Source: Streptomyces adelaidensis
Lineage (GTDB): Bacteria > Actinomycetota > Actinomycetes > Streptomycetales > Streptomycetaceae
Direction of reading: 5' to 3'
DNA: 64,000 nt
Assembly (NCBI RefSeq): GCF_016598475.1
Contig: NZ_JAEMUX010000029.1
Span: forward strand, 1 to 64,000
Shown: piece by piece, positions 60,262 through 64,000 of the stretch
Numbering within the stretch: position 1 is the stretch's first letter
Layout: the number at the start of each line of letters is the position of its first letter
Made by a program: the position numbers and the translations under genes
The notes under the pieces: generated by a model
Database searches by the model: none
What the model was told of the DNA's origin: nothing
The model's input: only the letters and a program-made list of their open reading frames with translations

Positions 60262-61078
60262 CCAGGACCAGGCACTCCCCGGACTCCCCGGCCCACCCCT
60301 GCGGGTACTCGTCGCGGACGACAACCCCGTCGTCCGTGCCGGTCTCACCGCCCTGCTCGGCACACACCCCGACATCGAGGTGGCGGCCCAGGCCACGAAC
60401 GGCGAGGAAGCGGTACGTGAGGCGCGCCGCCACGGTCCGGACGTAGTCCTCCTCGACGTCCGCATGCCCGGCACGGACGGCCTCACCGCCCTCCCCGAAC
60501 TGGCCGCGCTCTGCCCCGTGATGATGCTGACCTACAGCACAGAACCCCAGGTCGTGGCCGAGGCCCTGCGCCGGGGCGCATCCGGCTACCTGGTCCACGG
60601 AGACTTCACGGCCCCCGAACTGATCAAGGCGGTACGGGACTTGCGGGAAGGTAGACCCACGATCAGCTCCTCGGCCTGGACGTCCGCCTCGCCCTCCCTT
60701 TCGCCCTCCGTTTCGAATGGCTCAAGTCCACTCGGCGTTTCCTACGAACCTTCACACGAAAGTCACGACCACTCTTCGCAGCTGCAACCAGTTGTGGCAC
60801 AGTCGTCAAAGGCTCGCCCCGCCTACGCGTCGGCACTCCACCGCCGCATCCTCGACCGCTCCAACCGACCGTCCTTCGGCCTGAGTTCAAGGGAGGTGGA
60901 GGTAATGGACCTCATCGCATCCGGCATGAGCAACCGCCAGATCGCCGCCACCTGCTTCATCAGCGAGAAGACCGTCAAGAACCACATCAATCACATCTTC
61001 GCGAAACTGCACACCTCAACCCGCAGCGAAGCCATCGCCCACTGGCTCGGCACGGCCCACGACGGATGGACCCGATGA
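60254..61078 (+). CDS. LuxR-type response regulator of Tad locus
   Basis: 274 residues, ATG 60254. REC domain: VLVADDNPVVRAGL, phosphorylated D68 in VVLLDVRMPG, T/S in MLTYS. The usual conserved lysine after the beta-5 strand is replaced (GYLVHGDFT). A Ser/Pro/His-rich linker of about 55 residues precedes the LuxR HTH (LSSREVEVMDLIASGMSNRQ, ISEKTVKNHINHIF). Expected to control pilus genes. Confidence 0.92.
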   Translation: MPDQDQALPGLPGPPLRVLVADDNPVVRAGLTALLGTHPDIEVAAQATNGEEAVREARRHGPDVVLLDVRMPGTDGLTALPELAALCPVMMLTYSTEPQVVAEALRRGASGYLVHGDFTAPELIKAVRDLREGRPTISSSAWTSASPSLSPSVSNGSSPLGVSYEPSHESHDHSSQLQPVVAQSSKARPAYASALHRRILDRSNRPSFGLSSREVEVMDLIASGMSNRQIAATCFISEKTVKNHINHIFAKLHTSTRSEAIAHWLGTAHDGWTR

Positions 61079-61183
61079 GCCGCCCCGCGGGGGGAAGTTG
61101 GGCCCCTGGACCCACCCGCGGTAGGGGGAGTTTCACGTACGGTGCTGAGGTTGGCGGTGGCATCGGTCGAGAGGGCAGGGGTC

Positions 61184-61429
61184 ATGGCGGTGAAGGACTG
61201 GACGCTGAAGGCGACAGCCGGCGTGGAGCGCGCACTGGGCACCTGGGTACGGACCGTCTCCGCCCGGATGCGGGGGCGGGAAGGAGAATCCGGAGCCGGG
61301 TTCGTCGAGTACGCGGGCATCATGATTATCGTCGCCGGCATCTTCGTGATGATCGACGCCCTTCAGCTGGACGGCGCGATCTCGGAAGCGATCGGCCAGG
61401 CGGTCGCGGATGTCGTCGGCGGCGGCTGA
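61184..61429 (+). CDS. Flp-type pilin
   Basis: 81 residues from ATG 61184, AGGG upstream. Short cytoplasmic leader, then the prepilin site GESGAGFVEYAGIMIIVAGI with the conserved Glu after a Gly-Phe, and one hydrophobic helix. Matches small Flp pilins, the main subunits of Tad pili. Processed by a TadV/CpaA peptidase not found in this window. Confidence 0.85.
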   Translation: MAVKDWTLKATAGVERALGTWVRTVSARMRGREGESGAGFVEYAGIMIIVAGIFVMIDALQLDGAISEAIGQAVADVVGGG

Positions 61430-62040
61430 CCTTCGCGGATCTCCGGGGTGACCGGGGGTCGACTCTCCCGATCTACATCTGGCTGACGACGATCCTGCTT
61501 TTCGTGGCGTTGGCCTTCTTCGCGTTCGCCCAGGCGGCGTCTGCCCGAAGCGGAGCTCAATCCGCGGCGGACGCCGCCGCGTTGGCGGCGGCACAGCAGG
61601 CGCGGGATGAGCTGTTGCTGGATCTTGAGGATGCCATCACCGCGGGCGACGACTGGTTGGACTGGCTGGACCTCACCAACGGAGGGGTCCCGGCCGATGG
61701 GGCCAGCGACGCGGCCGCGGACCTGGCCGCTCAGAACAACTCATTCCTCCAAGGCGGCGCCGAGCTTATCGAAGTGGACGGCAATCCGGGGTTCCAGGTC
61801 GATGTGGAGACGGACTACACCGTCGGTGACTCGATCATCCCCGGTACCGAGAGCATGACGGCCACGGCCCGTGCTGCCGCCGTCATCCAACCACGCTGCC
61901 AATTCGACGTGGCCTCGGATCCCACGAAGCCCGTGGCGCTGGACTGCGATGGCCAGATCGTGGACATCGACCCCGGAAATTTCGATCCGGACGACCTGCC
62001 CGACGCATCCGTGATGTTCTCTGTGTATCTGGCCGAGTGA
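61426..62040 (+). CDS. TadG-like pilus assembly protein (start uncertain)
   Basis: About 204 residues. DRGSTLPIYIWLTTILLFVA is the TadG/TadE-type segment and helix, followed by ASARSGAQSAADAAALAAAQ, then an acidic outside domain with two cysteines. No ATG, GTG or TTG lies at a sensible place; the frame from about CTG 61426, overlapping the pilin TGA as CTGA, is the best candidate. Probably translationally coupled to the pilin. Confidence 0.7.
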   Translation: MTFADLRGDRGSTLPIYIWLTTILLFVALAFFAFAQAASARSGAQSAADAAALAAAQQARDELLLDLEDAITAGDDWLDWLDLTNGGVPADGASDAAADLAAQNNSFLQGGAELIEVDGNPGFQVDVETDYTVGDSIIPGTESMTATARAAAVIQPRCQFDVASDPTKPVALDCDGQIVDIDPGNFDPDDLPDASVMFSVYLAE

Positions 62041-62055
62041 GAGGAAGCCGTACCG

Positions 62056-62652
62056 ATGAACCTTCGGCACACCATGAAGGGCCGCAGGGCAGTGACCGCG
62101 GTGGCAATCGCGACTGGGCTGCTCCTCACGGTTGCCGGTTGTGGTGGGGGAGGCGATGACGACAAGGCCGAGGACGACAAGTCCGCGTCCGCGTCGGCGA
62201 CGGCCTCGGACGACTCCTCGGGGGAGCAGGAATCGGATGCCCCGGCGGAGACCAAGGTGCTCGCTCAGTCCAAGGACGGCGACATCGGGCTCACCATCAC
62301 GTCGGCCGTGCGGGACTCCGGGGACTTCGTGACCCTCTCGGGAACGGTCACCAACAACGGCTCGCGGCTGTGGACCGCGGCGGACTGGCGTGGCGACGAG
62401 AACGAGCTGAGGGGAAACGCGTCGTCCGTCGCCGGTGCCAGCCTGGTGGACCAGGACGGCAAGAAGAAGTACCTCATCCTCCGTGACACCGAGGGGCGTT
62501 GCCTCTGCACGCGATTCACCGGCGGAGTGAAGTCCGGCGAAACGACCGACTGGTTCGCCCAATTCCCCGCCCCCCCCGAAGGCACCACCTCCGTAGACTT
62601 CCAGGTCGGCTCCATGCCCCCCGCCACCGTCGCACTCTCCGAGGGTGAGTGA
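62056..62652 (+). CDS. lipoprotein of Tad locus
   Basis: 198 residues, ATG 62056 with GAGAGGAAGCC upstream. Lipobox LTVAGC, Asp/Ser-rich spacer (DDDKAEDDKSASASATASDD), then a beta-rich domain (GLTITSAVRDSGDFVTLSGT... GRCLCTRFTGG). Anchored on the outer face of the membrane; directly before and overlapping the OmpA-domain gene (GTGA). Confidence 0.85.
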   Translation: MNLRHTMKGRRAVTAVAIATGLLLTVAGCGGGGDDDKAEDDKSASASATASDDSSGEQESDAPAETKVLAQSKDGDIGLTITSAVRDSGDFVTLSGTVTNNGSRLWTAADWRGDENELRGNASSVAGASLVDQDGKKKYLILRDTEGRCLCTRFTGGVKSGETTDWFAQFPAPPEGTTSVDFQVGSMPPATVALSEGE

Positions 62653-62654
62653 CC

Positions 62655-63296
62655 ATGGCCGCTCTCACCCCACGAGCCATCGCGACCGTAGCCGTCCTGG
62701 CCACTCTCACCGTCACCCTCGCCTCCCCGGCGGTGTACGCGGCCGACGACCCCAGCGAACCCCCCGGCACCGTCACCACCTCCCCACCCCCGGAAGTCGA
62801 CGCGAACAGCCCGGGCCTGAAGCTCGCACAAGGCGCGACGCTCGCGCCGGCCAAGGTCCTGGACATCAAGTCGGTCGTGGAGGACCTCGGCGGCGAGGAA
62901 CGCCGAGAGGACACGAACGAGAACGTGACGTTCGCACTCCAGGCGGAGGTCCTCTTCGCGAAGGACAGCGCGAAGCTGAACCCCCAGGCCCGCTCCCGTA
63001 TCCAGGCCATCGCCGAGGAGATCAAGAAGCAGAGCGCGGGCACGATCCGCGTCTTCGGCTTCACGGACAACCTCGGCTCGTACGCCCACGGCCTGACCCT
63101 CTCCAAGAACCGCGCGGAGGCCGTCCACGACCTCCTCGCCGCCGACCTGGGCGGCAACGTCACCTTCGAGGTACGCGGCTACAGCGAGGACTACCCGATC
63201 GCCGACAACTCCACAGAGGAAGGCCGCAAGAAGAACCGGCGAGTGGAGGTCTCCTTCCCGAGGACCGCATCGGGAACCGGCAACGAACAGAGTTGA
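62655..63296 (+). CDS. secreted OmpA-domain protein
   Basis: 213 residues from ATG 62655 (GTG 62649 also possible). Signal peptide AVLATLTVTLASPAVYA, a variable region and the peptidoglycan-binding OmpA domain: VLFAKDSAKLNPQARSRIQA, RVFGFTDNLGSYAHGLTLSK, RAEAVHDLL and EGRKKNRRVEVSF. In a Gram-positive Tad locus it could anchor the pilus apparatus to peptidoglycan. Confidence 0.9.
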   Translation: MAALTPRAIATVAVLATLTVTLASPAVYAADDPSEPPGTVTTSPPPEVDANSPGLKLAQGATLAPAKVLDIKSVVEDLGGEERREDTNENVTFALQAEVLFAKDSAKLNPQARSRIQAIAEEIKKQSAGTIRVFGFTDNLGSYAHGLTLSKNRAEAVHDLLAADLGGNVTFEVRGYSEDYPIADNSTEEGRKKNRRVEVSFPRTASGTGNEQS

Positions 63297-63348
63297 CTCC
63301 TGCCGCCGCCGGTGGGATCGGCCGTCGTCAACGCAGGCCGCGAGCTCC

Positions 63349-63765
63349 TCAGACCCCCACGACGCGGACCCTGTCGCCACAAAGCTTGTTCATGTCGTCC
63401 GCGTCCGAGGTGACGATGATGCGGGGCCCGGTGTAGCCCAGAGCCGTGGCGGCGACGACGGAGTCGATCGCGTGCTTATGCCCGTGGAGGCTCGCGTTCC
63501 GCAACAGGTCGATGGCACGCCATGTGATGGCGTCGGTGACAGGGAGCACCTCCAGACGGGAGGTGTGCCAGCGGAGGCGGTCCATGCGTACTTTGGAGTG
63601 CCACGCTTCGATCAACGTGAGATTGCTCAGAGCCACGAGGGTGTCCTTGGCCTGTGCAGTGCGGATCAAGCCGGTGACCCCTGGATCGTTGGCCATGAAC
63701 TTACTCAGCCCCTCGCTGTCGAGGAGCAGGACACCATGACTCAACCGGCCTTGCGATCGCGCCAT
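63349..63765 (-). CDS. PIN domain toxin (VapC-like)
   Basis: 138 residues, ATG 63765 inside the end of the antitoxin gene; TTG 63744 is a possible shorter start. PIN acids: LLLDSEGLSKFM (D16), LTLIEAWHSK (E53), HKHAIDSVVAATAL (D99) and TSDADDMNKL. Predicted RNase toxin neutralised by the upstream partner. VapC-type proteins cleave tRNA or rRNA; target not known. Confidence 0.88.
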   Translation of the reverse strand: MARSQGRLSHGVLLLDSEGLSKFMANDPGVTGLIRTAQAKDTLVALSNLTLIEAWHSKVRMDRLRWHTSRLEVLPVTDAITWRAIDLLRNASLHGHKHAIDSVVAATALGYTGPRIIVTSDADDMNKLCGDRVRVVGV

Positions 63766-64000
63766 TCCGCGTCCTCGTCTCCCGCGGTCGCCTCAGTCGT
63801 GTGATCGTTGGCCGCCATGGCCTCCGCCTCCTGGAAGATCTCGGCGGCCCATTGCTGGACCTCGGGGGAGGGGTGGCCGATCTCCTTCTCCTTGGCCTGG
63901 AGCAGTTCCTCCAGCAGATCGCGCTGCATCTGCCGCTCCACGGCCGCGCTGACGTAGGCAGAAAAGCCGCGCAAGCCCACACGGGCCTTGACCGCCGCGA
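63741..64000 (-). CDS. antitoxin of VapBC-like pair, 5' end outside window
   Basis: The frame runs off base 64000. The visible part AAVKARVGLRGFSAYVSAAV, ERQMQRDLLEELLQAKEKEI and an acidic C-terminus (DEDAEWRDRKAG) matches antitoxins of the type that begin with a ribbon-helix-helix. The start in this window at GTG 63980 is internal. Its stop overlaps the toxin start by 25 bases, as is common in toxin-antitoxin operons. Confidence 0.82.
   Translation of the reverse strand, partial: AAVKARVGLRGFSAYVSAAVERQMQRDLLEELLQAKEKEIGHPSPEVQQWAAEIFQEAEAMAANDHTTEATAGDEDAEWRDRKAG

Overview
This window reads as chromosomal DNA of a Streptomyces or close relative. Coding DNA is very GC-rich with G/C at third codon positions, GTG and TTG starts are common, genes often overlap as ATGA, and the families present (whiJ-type XRE/ATPase modules, CU044_5270 proteins, a Tad locus of actinobacterial layout, GTP-dependent PEPCK, short GCGCGGGGAACTGCGCGA-type intergenic repeats) are typical of that genus. 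No rRNA, intact tRNA, CRISPR array or complete insertion sequence was seen.

Layout. (1) 1-5,300: a patchy accessory stretch holding the end of a Nudix hydrolase gene, a visibly AT-richer three-gene operon led by a TIGR04255-type protein, small orphan genes, and hints of tRNA-derived and IS-end debris. (2) 5,300-12,800: housekeeping and transport genes: a methyltransferase, a Mut7-C RNase-domain protein, a 14-TM drug exporter coupled to a TetR regulator, a hemolysin-III-type membrane protein, and PEPCK with a strong terminator. (3) 12,800-20,600: an intergenic repeat array, then a signalling operon: Ser/Thr kinase, YbjN-like protein, membrane protein, VWA protein, PP2C phosphatase and YegI-like kinase. 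The last three match the TerY-P (YegL/YegK/YegI) triad. A decayed substrate-binding/VWA gene faces it. (4) 21,000-24,900: an alanine-type aminotransferase and a secreted serine protease. (5) 24,900-32,000: a divergent catabolic cluster (D-aminoacylase, PLP amino-acid deaminase // PfkB kinase, IclR regulator, RidA, GntP permease) that looks dedicated to N-acyl-D-amino acids, with an IclR-type palindrome in the divergent promoter.

(6) 32,300-41,800: an acidic repeat protein, a secreted zinc carboxypeptidase, an atypical Nramp-like transporter, an I36 protease inhibitor, a lipoprotein, gene remnants, and an XRE / small protein / HATPase module of the WhiJ type. (7) 42,000-48,600: a polymorphic toxin operon: an SseB-like protein, a secretion-partner protein, a 1,597-residue RHS protein ending in a predicted ADP-ribosyltransferase toxin, and an AT-rich candidate immunity gene. 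(8) 48,700-50,400: an ECF sigma factor with a CU044_5270 membrane protein. (9) 50,800-63,300: a Tad/Flp pilus locus (CpaB, a fused CpaE-TadE, a second TadE-like protein with a repeat-bearing N-terminus, CpaF, TadB, TadC, a two-component system, Flp pilin, TadG-like protein, lipoprotein, OmpA-domain protein). (10) A VapBC-like toxin-antitoxin pair runs off the right edge.

The most interesting items are the RHS-ART toxin/immunity pair, the TIGR04255 operon, the fused CpaE-TadE protein, the TerY-P operon, and two copies of a GC-rich hairpin element that are translated in frame inside two unrelated genes. Family assignments come from reading the translations and remembered motifs; no search was run.
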